Source: Streptomyces spirodelae (GTDB lineage Bacteria > Actinomycetota > Actinomycetes > Streptomycetales > Streptomycetaceae). From it: a stretch of DNA of 64,000 nt. Location: positions 1 through 64,000 of the forward strand of contig NZ_JAFFZN010000013.1 of the NCBI RefSeq assembly GCF_017676385.1, read 5' to 3'. Numbering within the stretch: position 1 is the stretch's first letter; every line of letters begins with the position of its first letter. Of this stretch, positions 10,097-18,840 are shown in pieces. The notes beneath the pieces are model-generated. The model was not told the origin of the DNA. It saw nothing but the letters and a program-made list of their open reading frames with translations, and did not search any database. The position numbers were made by a program, and so were the translations under genes.

Positions 10097-10285
10097 GCTC
10101 TTCTCCTCCCTAGGAACCCGCCCGGGGGCAGTTGCACGGATGCTGTCTCTTTCCCGGGGCAGGAAACCGGAAACACTTGCGAGGCGCGGTGCCACCGCAT
10201 TCGGCCGGTCCTCGTCTTTCCCCGCACACCACATCAGGGCACCCCCCGTTCCCCCTCGCTGCCTCCCCCCGTAACCCCTACCCGC

Positions 10286-13200
10286 TCAGGACAGTTCGGC
10301 CACCCGGTCCCTGGTGTCGCGTACCTCTTCCCAGGGGATGTCCGCCAGATGACCGGCCAGCAACCGCCATTCGGCCTCCGCCGCGCGGTAGTCGGCCAGC
10401 GCCTCCTCGGTGCGCCCTTGGGAGCGGTGGAAACCGGCCCGTGCGTGCAGCGCCCTGGCCGCGGTGAGGGAGCCGCGCTCCCGCTCCTGGGCCAGCTCCT
10501 CCAGTGCTCTGCTGAACTCTGCCGCCGCCTGCTGGGACTCCGGAGCGGCCGCCGGGAAGAGCGCCCGGGCCCTGCCCAGGCGCAGCCACGCCTGCGCCCT
10601 GCTGTCCGCGTCGGGGCCCTGACGGGCCGCCTGCTCCAGCAGATGGCATCCCTCGTACAGGTCGGGCAGGAAGTTCTCGCGTTCGTAGCGGAGCAGCAGC
10701 GCACGGCCGAGCAGCAGCGCCGCCCTGGCCACGGTGGAGCTGCCGGACGGTGCCCGGGTGAGCGCCTCGCGCAGCAGTCCCTCGGCGCGCGAGAGGTCGC
10801 CCGCCTCGCCGAGCAGCATCTCGCCCCATTCGATGAGCAGTTCGCCGCGCTGGGCGCTGTCGCGTTCGGTCAGCCCCTCGGCCTCCCGGTACGCCTCGGC
10901 CGCCGCCTCCCAGTCGCGGGTCTCGCGCAGTACGCGGGCGCGCTCCCTGGCACTGCGCAGCCGCAGCCCGGACCGCTCCCCGGCCAGCGCGCCGGCCTGT
11001 GCCAGCACCTCGAGGCGCTCCTGCGGCGGGGCGCCGCTCAGCCGCAGCGCGGCCGCCAGGTCCAGCAGAGCGCCACAGCGCTGTGCGCCGGTCTCGTCAC
11101 GGCTGCCGGCTTCCCGGCCGCCGGCATCGGCTGTCTGCCGGGCCACCGGTACGGCCTGGGTCTCGGAGGTCGCGGAGGCGCTGGAGGGCTCTGGGGACCC
11201 GGGCGCGCGGTCTGCCAGCATGTCGCTCGCTTCGCGGAGTTCGCCGACGGCCTCGAGGGCCGCCCGGTGACGGTGTTCGGGTGCGGTCTGGGCCAGGGCG
11301 AGCAGCACCCGGCCCAGCCGGAGTTTACGGGTGCGCTCGGCGTCCGAGGGCAGTGACGGGTCGGCCGTGTCCTGCGGTGCACCCGTGCGGCCCGCCAGCG
11401 AGCGCAGCAGTCCTTCGGCGCGCAGCAGGTGCCGGGTGCCGCCGCTGATCTGCCAGAGCGAATGTTCCACTCCCGCGCGCTCCAGCAGGGTCCCGGGCAC
11501 GCTGTCGGTCAGCAGTTCGGCGGCGTCCCGCAGCAGCGGCTCGGGGCCCTGCGGGCTGCGCCGTACGGCGGCCGTGCCGGCCAGTGCGTGCAGGACCCGG
11601 CCGAGGGCGAGCCGGGCGCGTGCGCTGTCGCGGTCGGCGGCGCGTGCGGCCTCGCCCACCGAGCGGGCGCGGTGCAGCAGTTGGATGTCGCCCTGGGCAC
11701 GCCACTGCCGCAGCAGCCGCTCGGTCTCGGCCACCTGGTCGGCCGCGGTCTGCTCGGGCAGATAGAAGCGGACGACCTCGGCGGGGATGGTCGCGAACAT
11801 CTCGTCGCCGTCCTCGGCCTCGTCCGGCTCCGAGCCGCCCTCGACGGTGCCCGCGGGATCGCCTTCGGCGCGTTCCTGTTCGGCGCGGCCGGTCAGCTGG
11901 GCGACGGCCATGGCGGCGAAGTTGCGGGTGCCCTTGCCGAAGCGCTGCGCCACATACCCGGACAGGTGTTTGAGGATCAGCACTGCCGCGCCCTGGTCCA
12001 GGGACTGCAGCAGCAGGTCGCGGACGCCGGGAGCGAACGCGTAGCGCGGACCCGGCAGACTTCTGCGGCAACCGGTTCCCTCCGGCCCGTCGTCCTCCGG
12101 CAGCCGGGTCAGCAGCCCGGACAGCAGGACTTCCGCCAGCTCCATCGGCCCGGTGTCGGGCAGCATCGCTTCCTGCACCAGATGGATGACCGGCAGCAGC
12201 AGCGGCACCACGGCCAGGTGCACGGCCAGATCGAGGGCCCCGGGGGAGGCGCTGTTGCGGAACTCGCGCAGCAGGGTGCGGGCCGGTACGCCACCGGCCG
12301 GGGTGCGCGGTGCGGGCATCGCCGGGTGCCGGGGCAGGACCCAGGCGGCGGCGCCCGCGACCGCCCGCTCGCTGTCGGTGCCCAGCAGCCGCGCCCAGTT
12401 GCCCAGCGCCTCCGGTGTGGGCAGCAGCACGGGAACCGGCACGGCCTCCGCGGGCGGGGGCGGGCCGTAGCTGTCGGGCTCGAAGGTGACGCGCCCGCCG
12501 AGCCCGCGCTCGCGCAGTAACCGCCCGGGTTCGGCCGGCAGCGCCGTACGCGGCCACAGCCGGGGCGGCAGCGGCTGGACGACGGCCAGCGGCGAACGGC
12601 CCGACCAGTGGTGCAGCAGCCGCTGGGCGCGGCCGTCCTGCCACAGGGCACCCACGCAGTCGCTGACCACGAGGGTGAGGCGGCGGCCCGTGGTGTCGCG
12701 GTACTCGTCGGCGGGGCGCAGCCGCGCTGTGCCGTCGGCCGGCCCTGTGCCGATGAGCGGGGCTCCGTCCCTGGCGCGGTGCAGATAGCGCACCTGGACG
12801 TCGCGGAAGGCGCCGAGCTGTTCGAAGGTCTGCCGCAGCCGCTCCAGGGTGGGCTGCCATACGGAAGCGGTGGGCGAGGCGTCCATGATGAGCTGGATCT
12901 CGCTGTAGCGGCGGACCTCGGTGCCGAAGACCGGCCGCACGGCCGTGGAGCGGGCGCTCAGGTCCGCGGTGGCGTCCTCGTCCAGCGCGCCCTTGGCGGG
13001 CGGCAGCGGCGGCCGGTAGCCGTGCAACGGGCGCAGCGCGTGCTGGAGTTCGAGCAGTCCGGACAGCGCTCCCGCCGCGGGCGCACGGACCGGGAAGCCG
13101 GCCGGCGGGGCGCCGCCGTGCCGGCGCGGCGCGAACAGCGAGACGGGAGCCGTGCGCTCCGGTCCCGGGGGCGTCTCCTCCGGCTCGTCGGCGGCGTGGT

Positions 13201-13480
13201 CCTCGACTGGTGGCATGGGGGGCTCCGGCTGCGGCTTCCGGCCCTCTGGATAGCCGGGCCGGGTGGAGTCCGCGTCGGGTTCCCCTGCAGCGCTCGCCAA
13301 ATCGAAGCGGGCCAGCCACAGTGCCTCGGCCAGCTCCTCGGACGACGGGTTCCAGCCGGCCGCCCGCAGCCGCGCCACCAGCTCCGTGACGTCCTGCAAC
13401 GGCTGCCGCCCTGGCCACGAGGCCGCCGTGGACCGCGGCGCGTCCAAAGGTCGCCGCGGCGGCGGCGAGGCCGCACTCAT
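10286..13480 (-). CDS. SAV_2336-type vWA-domain protein of a MoxR-vWA conflict module
   Basis: This 1064-aa protein starts with a short helical module typical of SAV_2336-related proteins (LQDVTELVARLRAAGWNP, residues 28-45). A Pro-rich linker leads to a Rossmann-like domain (about 185-310) with a MIDAS-like DASPT at 200-204 and a second acidic residue in VVSDCVG (D274). This is a vWA fold that would bind a metal and a ligand. After a middle region come many helical TPR-like repeats (about 590-1060), some aligned with low-complexity Ala/Glu/Arg sequence. It follows the MoxR gene by 7 nt. MoxR and vWA proteins normally act together as a chaperone-like switch. Codon 321 is TTA. The exact role is inferred from context; no effector domain is evident. 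Confidence 0.75.
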   Translation of the reverse strand: MSAASPPPRRPLDAPRSTAASWPGRQPLQDVTELVARLRAAGWNPSSEELAEALWLARFDLASAAGEPDADSTRPGYPEGRKPQPEPPMPPVEDHAADEPEETPPGPERTAPVSLFAPRRHGGAPPAGFPVRAPAAGALSGLLELQHALRPLHGYRPPLPPAKGALDEDATADLSARSTAVRPVFGTEVRRYSEIQLIMDASPTASVWQPTLERLRQTFEQLGAFRDVQVRYLHRARDGAPLIGTGPADGTARLRPADEYRDTTGRRLTLVVSDCVGALWQDGRAQRLLHHWSGRSPLAVVQPLPPRLWPRTALPAEPGRLLRERGLGGRVTFEPDSYGPPPPAEAVPVPVLLPTPEALGNWARLLGTDSERAVAGAAAWVLPRHPAMPAPRTPAGGVPARTLLREFRNSASPGALDLAVHLAVVPLLLPVIHLVQEAMLPDTGPMELAEVLLSGLLTRLPEDDGPEGTGCRRSLPGPRYAFAPGVRDLLLQSLDQGAAVLILKHLSGYVAQRFGKGTRNFAAMAVAQLTGRAEQERAEGDPAGTVEGGSEPDEAEDGDEMFATIPAEVVRFYLPEQTAADQVAETERLLRQWRAQGDIQLLHRARSVGEAARAADRDSARARLALGRVLHALAGTAAVRRSPQGPEPLLRDAAELLTDSVPGTLLERAGVEHSLWQISGGTRHLLRAEGLLRSLAGRTGAPQDTADPSLPSDAERTRKLRLGRVLLALAQTAPEHRHRAALEAVGELREASDMLADRAPGSPEPSSASATSETQAVPVARQTADAGGREAGSRDETGAQRCGALLDLAAALRLSGAPPQERLEVLAQAGALAGERSGLRLRSARERARVLRETRDWEAAAEAYREAEGLTERDSAQRGELLIEWGEMLLGEAGDLSRAEGLLREALTRAPSGSSTVARAALLLGRALLLRYERENFLPDLYEGCHLLEQAARQGPDADSRAQAWLRLGRARALFPAAAPESQQAAAEFSRALEELAQERERGSLTAARALHARAGFHRSQGRTEEALADYRAAEAEWRLLAGHLADIPWEEVRDTRDRVAELS

Positions 13481-13487
13481 GTGAACG

Positions 13488-14552
13488 TCACCTCGGGCGG
13501 TCGAGGGGGCGTAGCAGCATCTCGGCCAGCCGGTCGCGGGTGACCCGCTCGACGCCCGAGGCGCGCTGTGTCAGGAACAGGGCGTTGAGCAGCTGGTCGG
13601 TGGCGATGACCTGCCCCGGCTGGCGCCGCAGGAATCGCTGGACCAGTTCGGCGCCCTCCTCCAGCGCCTCTTCCCCCAGGTGTGCGGAGACCATCGCGGC
13701 GAGCTGTTCGTCGCCGGGCGGTTTGAGGTCGAGCTGGATGCAGCGGCGCAGCAGCGCGGCCGGGAAGTCGCGCTCCCCGTTGGAGGTGAGCACGATGAAC
13801 GGGAAGACCGTACAGCGCACCCGGCCGCCCTCGATGCGCACCTTCTCGCCGTCGGCCGTCAGCACCTCGGTGACCGGCTCGCGGTCGGCGATGCGCTCCA
13901 GCTCGGGGATGACGAACTCGCCGTCCTCCAGGACGTTCAACAGGTCGCTGGGCAGGTCTATGTCGCTCTTGTCCAGCTCGTCGACGAGCAGCACCCGGGG
14001 CAGCGGGGTGCCCTCCGGCTCGGCCGGCCGGGCCGGCAGCAGCGCCGTGCCGAGCGGACCGAGGCGCAGATACGAGCCGATCGGCGGGCGGGCGCGCGGC
14101 GCGCTGCTGTCCCCGGCGACGGCACGGTCCAGCTGGACGTCCTGGAGGCGGCCGATGGCGTCGTAGTGGTAGAGCCCGTCCTGCAGCGTCGTCCGGCTGA
14201 CGACTGGCCAGCGCAGCACCCGGCCCAGGCCCAGCTCGTGTGCGACGGCGTGCGCGAGGGTGGACTTGCCGGTGCCAGGGTTGCCGGTCACCAGGAGCGG
14301 GCGGCGCAGATACAGTGCCGCGTTGACCGCCTCGACCTCTTCGGGCCGCGGATGGAGGCTCTCCACCAAGCGGCGCCTGGCGCCCAGCCTCCGGGCGGTG
14401 TCGGCGCCCTCCGGGTCGTCGCCGTGCGCCCCCGCCGGGGAGTCGGGGCCGGTGCCCGCGCCGGTGAAGTCGCGCCAGGGTGGCGGCTCGGGCAGCCCGC
14501 GCACACCCTCGTGCGGGACGCCCGCACCGCGGTAGATGCGCCAATCGCTCAC
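13488..14552 (-). CDS. MoxR-family AAA+ ATPase
   Basis: This 354-aa AAA+ protein has Walker A GNPGTGKST at residues 90-98 and Walker B LLVDEL at 188-193. The following sequence (DKSDIDLPSDLLNVLEDGEF) is characteristic of MoxR ATPases, as is the sensor segment LTSNGERDFP. The GTG start overlaps the stop of the upstream protease gene as GTGA, and the vWA gene follows 7 nt after its stop, so the three are almost certainly co-translated. MoxR ATPases remodel or activate vWA partner proteins, and here that partner is the SAV_2336-type protein. Residues 1-60 form a Pro/Gly-rich N-terminal extension. Confidence 0.92.
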   Translation of the reverse strand: MSDWRIYRGAGVPHEGVRGLPEPPPWRDFTGAGTGPDSPAGAHGDDPEGADTARRLGARRRLVESLHPRPEEVEAVNAALYLRRPLLVTGNPGTGKSTLAHAVAHELGLGRVLRWPVVSRTTLQDGLYHYDAIGRLQDVQLDRAVAGDSSAPRARPPIGSYLRLGPLGTALLPARPAEPEGTPLPRVLLVDELDKSDIDLPSDLLNVLEDGEFVIPELERIADREPVTEVLTADGEKVRIEGGRVRCTVFPFIVLTSNGERDFPAALLRRCIQLDLKPPGDEQLAAMVSAHLGEEALEEGAELVQRFLRRQPGQVIATDQLLNALFLTQRASGVERVTRDRLAEMLLRPLDRPR

Positions 14553-16894
14553 GGTGTGCTCCTCAACGCTGTCGGCGGCCTGGGCATGAGCGGTGGTTCG
14601 CGCAACGGTCCGTCCCCCGAGGTCCTGTGGGGCGGATCGTAGAGCAGGACGATATGCCGTGCCCAGGCCGACGAGGGATCAATTGGCCTGCTGTTGACGT
14701 CACTTGCGCCATCCGAGTCGTCGGACAGGTCGGCGTTCCTGTTGCGCAGGGCTCTGATGTGCCAGGGCAGCTGCCGTGCCGAGTGTGTCTCGCGCAGCAG
14801 CTCGGCGGCCCGCTCGTGGAACTCCGCGCAGTCGTCGTGGTCGTGGCCGTCGCTGTAGGAGTGCCGCCACAGTGCCATGGCGTGTCCGGCACCGAGCGCC
14901 GCCGCCATGGCGCGGGCCCCCGAGCCGCTGCCGGTCCGTGCACAGTACACCGGCACGGCGCCGGGCGGCGCCGCCATCAGCCGTCCGTAGGCGGCCTGGC
15001 CGCCCTCCGGCACCGGTGCGTCGTGGCCTGAGCCCGGCACCTCCCTGCGCAGCGGGACGGCCTCCATGGGGCCGTCCAGCACAGCGGCGGCGCGGCTGCG
15101 GCACTCGGGGGTGAAGCCATGGTCCTTGCGGGATCTGTCCCGTACGACCACGAGCCTGCGCTGGCCCAGCGGCAGGGTGTGCGGGTTGAACGGGTCGGAG
15201 GGGTCGTAGGGCCTGGCACGCCAGGCGTCCACCGGCTCGTCGAACAGCGGGCGTGGCAGTACGAACTCCACGGCCGCCAGGTGGTCGTCCACATCGCACT
15301 GGTCCAGGGCCTGGGACAGCGCGCCGCGCACGGCCTCCTCCAGCCGGGAGCGCGGTGCGTCCTCGCGGCTCTGCTCGACGGTGATCTCCTCCCGCTCGCC
15401 GTCCTCGGCGGCAGGGTCGGTCCCGGGTTCGGCTATCCCGCCGACGGTCGCGGGGTCACCGGTGTGGAACTCGTCCTTCTCGGCCGGGCGCACCAGCGCG
15501 ACTCGCCAGGCGTGCCGTCCGGAGCCGTAGATGTCCGGTTCTATCTCCACCAGCACATCCGCGCGTGCGGCCGAGGCGGGGCGGTGGCCGTCCAGCACTC
15601 CGGGGACGCGGGCCCGGATGACGTCGTTGAGCAGCGTCCGGGCCGTGCGCTCCACCCACTCGCGCAGGTCGGCCAGCGCCCGGGCGGCGCGCGGCGTACG
15701 CGTCCTACCCGATCGGGTCAGCGCGGCCGTCACCTTGGCGGCGTACAGCACCACCGCCTCCAGGGCCAGATCCCCGGACGGCTCCTCGTCGGCCGTGCTG
15801 TTGTCCCGGGGGTCGTAGAGCAGCCCGGCGCCCTCCCGCCAGGAGCGGGGATCGTGGTCGCGCAGCGTGTAGGGCCAGCGCAGCACCATGTTGCGTGCCT
15901 CGTTGGCCAGTTGCAGCACCTGGCCGGCGCCGGTGGGCGGGTCGACCTCGGCGAACAGCGCGTACAGCTCGGCGCGGCGGTCCACCGTGAAGCCGTACGC
16001 GGGCTCGCCGCCCGAGGGCCCCAGGCGGGCGTGCTGCCGGTACCAGCTGTGGCCCCAGAACCCGCTGTAGCGCCTCAGGTGGTGTCTGTCGTGCGCGGAG
16101 AGCACCTCGTGCAGGAGGCGGGCGCCGCGCGGCCCCGCGTCGCACAGCTTGCGGAGCGCGGTGACGGGGGTGGCCAGCCCGGAGCCCGGTCTGCGGCCCG
16201 CGCCCTTGCTGACGCCGAGCACGGTGCCGCGGCGCTGGTCGAGCACGGGCCCGCCGGAGCAGCCCTCGGTCAGCTGGTCGCCGCTGAGCATGAGCGGGCG
16301 GCCGACGACTCCGGTCGCCTTGCCCAGCCCGGTGAAGAACATCTGCTCGCCCTTGACCTCGCTCGGCGCCCAGCCGTACAGCCCGATGTCCGCCGGAGTC
16401 AGTACCGAACGGTCGCTCAGCCACAGGCAGTCGGCGTCCTCGGCGCCCGGCACCCGTACCAGCGCCAGGTCCGGGAACGGCCAGGGGGCCGGGGGCGCCT
16501 GGGGGTCCTCGGGCAGCGGCAGCCCGAACGCGAGCTCACCGAGGAGGACGGTGCCGGCGGCGCCCTCGGCACCGACTACCTCGTCCGAGCTGCCCAGGTC
16601 ACCCGCGCCCACGCCACCGGCCGCGACGGCTGTGCCCGCGGTGTCCCCGATCGTGATGCCGATGGCGCGCTCCCCCCTCCACACGGGCGCGGCACCCTTG
16701 CCGACGACATGGGCGCACGTGAGGACCCATCCGGGCGCGACGAAGAAACCGCTCCCCCAGAACGCTCGCCGGTTCCTGTCGCTGCGACGGCTGTCGCCGC
16801 TTGGCCCGCTGCTTGCGTCGTACCCCTCGGGCGGTGCCCCGATGCGCACGACGGATGCGCGAACGGAGTCGGCGAGGTTCGCGGGGGCGTTCAT
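14549..16894 (-). CDS. Trypsin-like serine protease fused to VMAP-type C-terminal region
   Basis: This protein of about 781 aa begins with a trypsin-like domain (residues about 8-265) with an apparently complete catalytic triad: His62 in TCAHVV, Asp142 in PDLALVRV and Ser213 in EGCSGGPV. No signal peptide is visible, so it probably acts in the cytoplasm. The middle segment (HLRRYSGFWGHSW, then LQLANEARNMVLRWP) and the C-terminal segment (VEIEPDIYG to RHIVLLYDPP) resemble the VMAP-M and VMAP-C regions of vWA-MoxR-associated proteins. Such proteins are proposed to act as thresholded proteolytic triggers in anti-invader systems. An ATG at 16894 was chosen over a GTG at 16912; neither has a strong binding site. 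The stop overlaps the moxR start. Confidence 0.8.
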   Translation of the reverse strand: MNAPANLADSVRASVVRIGAPPEGYDASSGPSGDSRRSDRNRRAFWGSGFFVAPGWVLTCAHVVGKGAAPVWRGERAIGITIGDTAGTAVAAGGVGAGDLGSSDEVVGAEGAAGTVLLGELAFGLPLPEDPQAPPAPWPFPDLALVRVPGAEDADCLWLSDRSVLTPADIGLYGWAPSEVKGEQMFFTGLGKATGVVGRPLMLSGDQLTEGCSGGPVLDQRRGTVLGVSKGAGRRPGSGLATPVTALRKLCDAGPRGARLLHEVLSAHDRHHLRRYSGFWGHSWYRQHARLGPSGGEPAYGFTVDRRAELYALFAEVDPPTGAGQVLQLANEARNMVLRWPYTLRDHDPRSWREGAGLLYDPRDNSTADEEPSGDLALEAVVLYAAKVTAALTRSGRTRTPRAARALADLREWVERTARTLLNDVIRARVPGVLDGHRPASAARADVLVEIEPDIYGSGRHAWRVALVRPAEKDEFHTGDPATVGGIAEPGTDPAAEDGEREEITVEQSREDAPRSRLEEAVRGALSQALDQCDVDDHLAAVEFVLPRPLFDEPVDAWRARPYDPSDPFNPHTLPLGQRRLVVVRDRSRKDHGFTPECRSRAAAVLDGPMEAVPLRREVPGSGHDAPVPEGGQAAYGRLMAAPPGAVPVYCARTGSGSGARAMAAALGAGHAMALWRHSYSDGHDHDDCAEFHERAAELLRETHSARQLPWHIRALRNRNADLSDDSDGASDVNSRPIDPSSAWARHIVLLYDPPHRTSGDGPLREPPLMPRPPTALRSTP

Positions 16895-17072
16895 GCGGCA
16901 CAGGGCGCGCACAGCAGCACGCCGAATCGTCGCCCCCCGCGTCGCGCGGCTCGCACTCCTTGCACAGCGCTCCCCCTCTACGCCCCGTTCCCCCGCGGCT
17001 CTCCTACGTGAGGTGTATGAGGTAGCAGGCTAGTCGCCGGGGGTGACAGACGGGAGGGGCGGGTCCCCGTGG

Positions 17073-17489
17073 TCATCCGCCCGGCAGGGCCGTGGTCCCC
17101 GGGTCGGCGGCTCCGCCGAGCGCTGTGGGCCCGTCGTCCGCCGTCGGGGGCTTGTGCCAGGTGAGGGTGACGGAGACCGACCCCTTGGCCTCTCCCTCGG
17201 CGAGGACGGCAGCGAGCGCCTTGCCCGACTTGACGGCGAGTTCGATACCGAACGTCACGCTGACCTCGTCAGGGCGCGCTTGCCGGGCGGCGGTGAGAAC
17301 GGCGGACCCCACCCCGCCGATCACCTCGTTGAGCTGCTGGGCACGCGCGAGGAGCTGGTCGCGCATGCCCACGTCGTCGTACTCGAACTCCTCCGCCCCG
17401 AGCGGGACTTCGTCCTCGTCCAGCACGTGCACCCGCGCCAGCACCGTCTCCCCGCCCGGCAGCGTGATCTCCCGGATCTCCCGCTCCAT
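17073..17489 (-). CDS. CU044_2847 family (trypsin-co-occurring domain 1) protein
   Basis: This 138-aa protein matches the CU044_2847/Trypco1 family, small proteins encoded beside trypsin-like proteases in conflict modules. The N-terminal half is a compact beta-rich domain (REIRLPGGETVLARVHV-like strand pattern) and the C-terminal half carries the conserved segment VSVTFGIELAVKSGKALAAVLAEGEAKG. The ATG at 17489 is preceded by GAGGGG at 6 nt, better than the GTG six bases upstream. It is the first gene of the minus-strand module, with 178 nt before the protease gene. Its role is unknown; a partner, regulator or substrate of the protease is the likeliest reading. Confidence 0.8.
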   Translation of the reverse strand: MEREIREITLPGGETVLARVHVLDEDEVPLGAEEFEYDDVGMRDQLLARAQQLNEVIGGVGSAVLTAARQARPDEVSVTFGIELAVKSGKALAAVLAEGEAKGSVSVTLTWHKPPTADDGPTALGGAADPGTTALPGG

Positions 17490-17657
17490 GTGCACCCCCT
17501 CGCTTCCGCGTTCGTCTCTGTCCGCGTCAACGTGCCCGGCGCGGGGTCATATTGAACCCCGCGCCGTCGATCGAACGGCCGGAACGGGCAATCCGCCAAC
17601 GGGCTCACGGAGTTCGAGCGCGGGGCCTACACTGTCGGGTGTGGTGGGCGGGAAGAG

Positions 17658-18839
17658 TCAACTGTCGCTCGCGCCCCAGCCCTGGGTTCCTGCCCTGCCC
17701 CCTGTGCCCGCACCACCGGCCCCGCGCAGCACGACGCCGATATGGGCGGCGGCGGTGGACAGATGGCGGCGCACCTCGCGCAGTTGGGCTTCGTCGACAC
17801 CGTGGTCGCGGGCCGCGTCGCGCACGTCGTCACGGAAGCGGTCCAGCAGGCGTTCCAGGTCGCGCGCCGGGTCGCCCGTGGGGTCGGCGAGCGGCACCTC
17901 GTCCTGGGCGTCCTGGGCGTCCTGGGCGTCCTGGGCGTCCTGGGCGTCCTGGGGACCCTTAGCGCCCTGGGCATCCGGCGCCGTACCCGTCGAACGGCTC
18001 TGTCCCGTGCCGTCCTGCGGCGGGCCAGGCTCCGCGGCCCAAGGTGGCGTCTGACCGGCGAAGCGGCTCAGGTCCCCCATCTCGCGGGCCAGTCCGGACA
18101 TGCCGTCGCGGACGGCGCCCTGCCAGTCACCCGTACGCATCCGGCTCTGCATCTGCTCCTGCACCTGGCGCGCGATCCGCCGCACCTCGGCCAGTGCCTC
18201 GGTGTGCGCCTCGCGCTCCTTGCGCGCCTGCCGCTTGGCCTGCTGGGCCTCCTCCTTCGCCTTGCGGGCCTGTTCCTTCCACTCGTCCTTGGCGCGGCGC
18301 AGCTCCTCCTTGGCTTTCCGCCATGCCTCGTTGTCGGTCCAGACCCCGTCCCAGCCGCTCTCCCAGCCGTCGTCCCAGCCGGGAGGTGCGCCACTGTCGC
18401 CGTCGGCACGCTCACCGGTCCTGCCTCGGCCACGCCCGGTTCTGGTCCGGCCGCGCGCGTCGCGCGCCTGCTCCCGCATCTCGCGGCGCAGGTCGCTGGC
18501 TGTGCCGCTGACGTCCTCGCGGATATCGGCGGCGAGCGCGGCCACGGAGTCGCGGATCTCGACCTCGAGTTCGGCGAGCTCGGCCCGCCTGTCGGCCAGT
18601 TCGGCGCGGCCCGCCTCCGTGATCGAGTAGACCTTGCGGCCGCCCTCGGTGGTGTGGCTGACCAGGCCCTCGGCCTCCAGCTTGGCCAGCCGCGGGTAGA
18701 CGGTGCCGGCGGAGGGCGCGTAGAGCCCCTGGAAGCGCTCTTCCAGCAGGCGCATCACCTCGTAGCCGTGGCGCGGCGCCTCGTCGAGCAGCATCAGCAG
18801 ATACAGCCGCAGGCGGCCGTGTGCGAAGACGGGAGGCAT
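17658..18839 (-). CDS. PadR-family transcriptional regulator with long charged C-terminal extension
   Basis: The first 95 residues are a PadR winged-helix DNA-binding domain (RLYLLMLLDEAPRHGYEVMRLLEERF, SAGTVYPRLAKLEAEGLV). The rest of the 393-aa protein is unusual: an Arg/Gly segment, a Trp-rich patch (WDDGWESGWDGVW), a Lys/Glu/Ala/Arg coiled-coil stretch, and an Asp-Ala-Gln repeat. A C-terminal helical segment ends the protein. Typical PadR proteins have 110-200 residues. The ATG starts 1 nt after the stop of the DUF4097 gene, so both form one operon. It probably controls the operon through the large palindrome upstream of that gene. The longer frame to 19160 overlaps the DUF4097 gene and was discarded. 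Confidence 0.88.
   Translation of the reverse strand: MPPVFAHGRLRLYLLMLLDEAPRHGYEVMRLLEERFQGLYAPSAGTVYPRLAKLEAEGLVSHTTEGGRKVYSITEAGRAELADRRAELAELEVEIRDSVAALAADIREDVSGTASDLRREMREQARDARGRTRTGRGRGRTGERADGDSGAPPGWDDGWESGWDGVWTDNEAWRKAKEELRRAKDEWKEQARKAKEEAQQAKRQARKEREAHTEALAEVRRIARQVQEQMQSRMRTGDWQGAVRDGMSGLAREMGDLSRFAGQTPPWAAEPGPPQDGTGQSRSTGTAPDAQGAKGPQDAQDAQDAQDAQDAQDEVPLADPTGDPARDLERLLDRFRDDVRDAARDHGVDEAQLREVRRHLSTAAAHIGVVLRGAGGAGTGGRAGTQGWGASDS
17901..17954. repeat. 9-nt tandem repeat inside PadR gene
   Basis: Five perfect and one imperfect copies of GTCCTGGGC lie in tandem. Read on the minus strand they encode repeated Asp-Ala-Gln. The array keeps the frame and may vary in copy number between strains by slippage. 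Confidence 0.95.
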
Positions 18840-18840
18840 G

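Noticed and set aside
10097-10234. Longer N terminus of the small peptide, starting at 10234
   Set aside because: The extra 46 residues lack a ribosome binding site. The GTG at 10096 has an excellent one.
12608-13543. 311-aa open frame on the plus strand
   Set aside because: It is the antisense shadow of the vWA gene and has no recognisable fold or start signal.
17901-17954. CRISPR-like repeats
   Set aside because: All repeats in the window are short, adjacent and lie in coding frames. There are no spacers and no cas genes.
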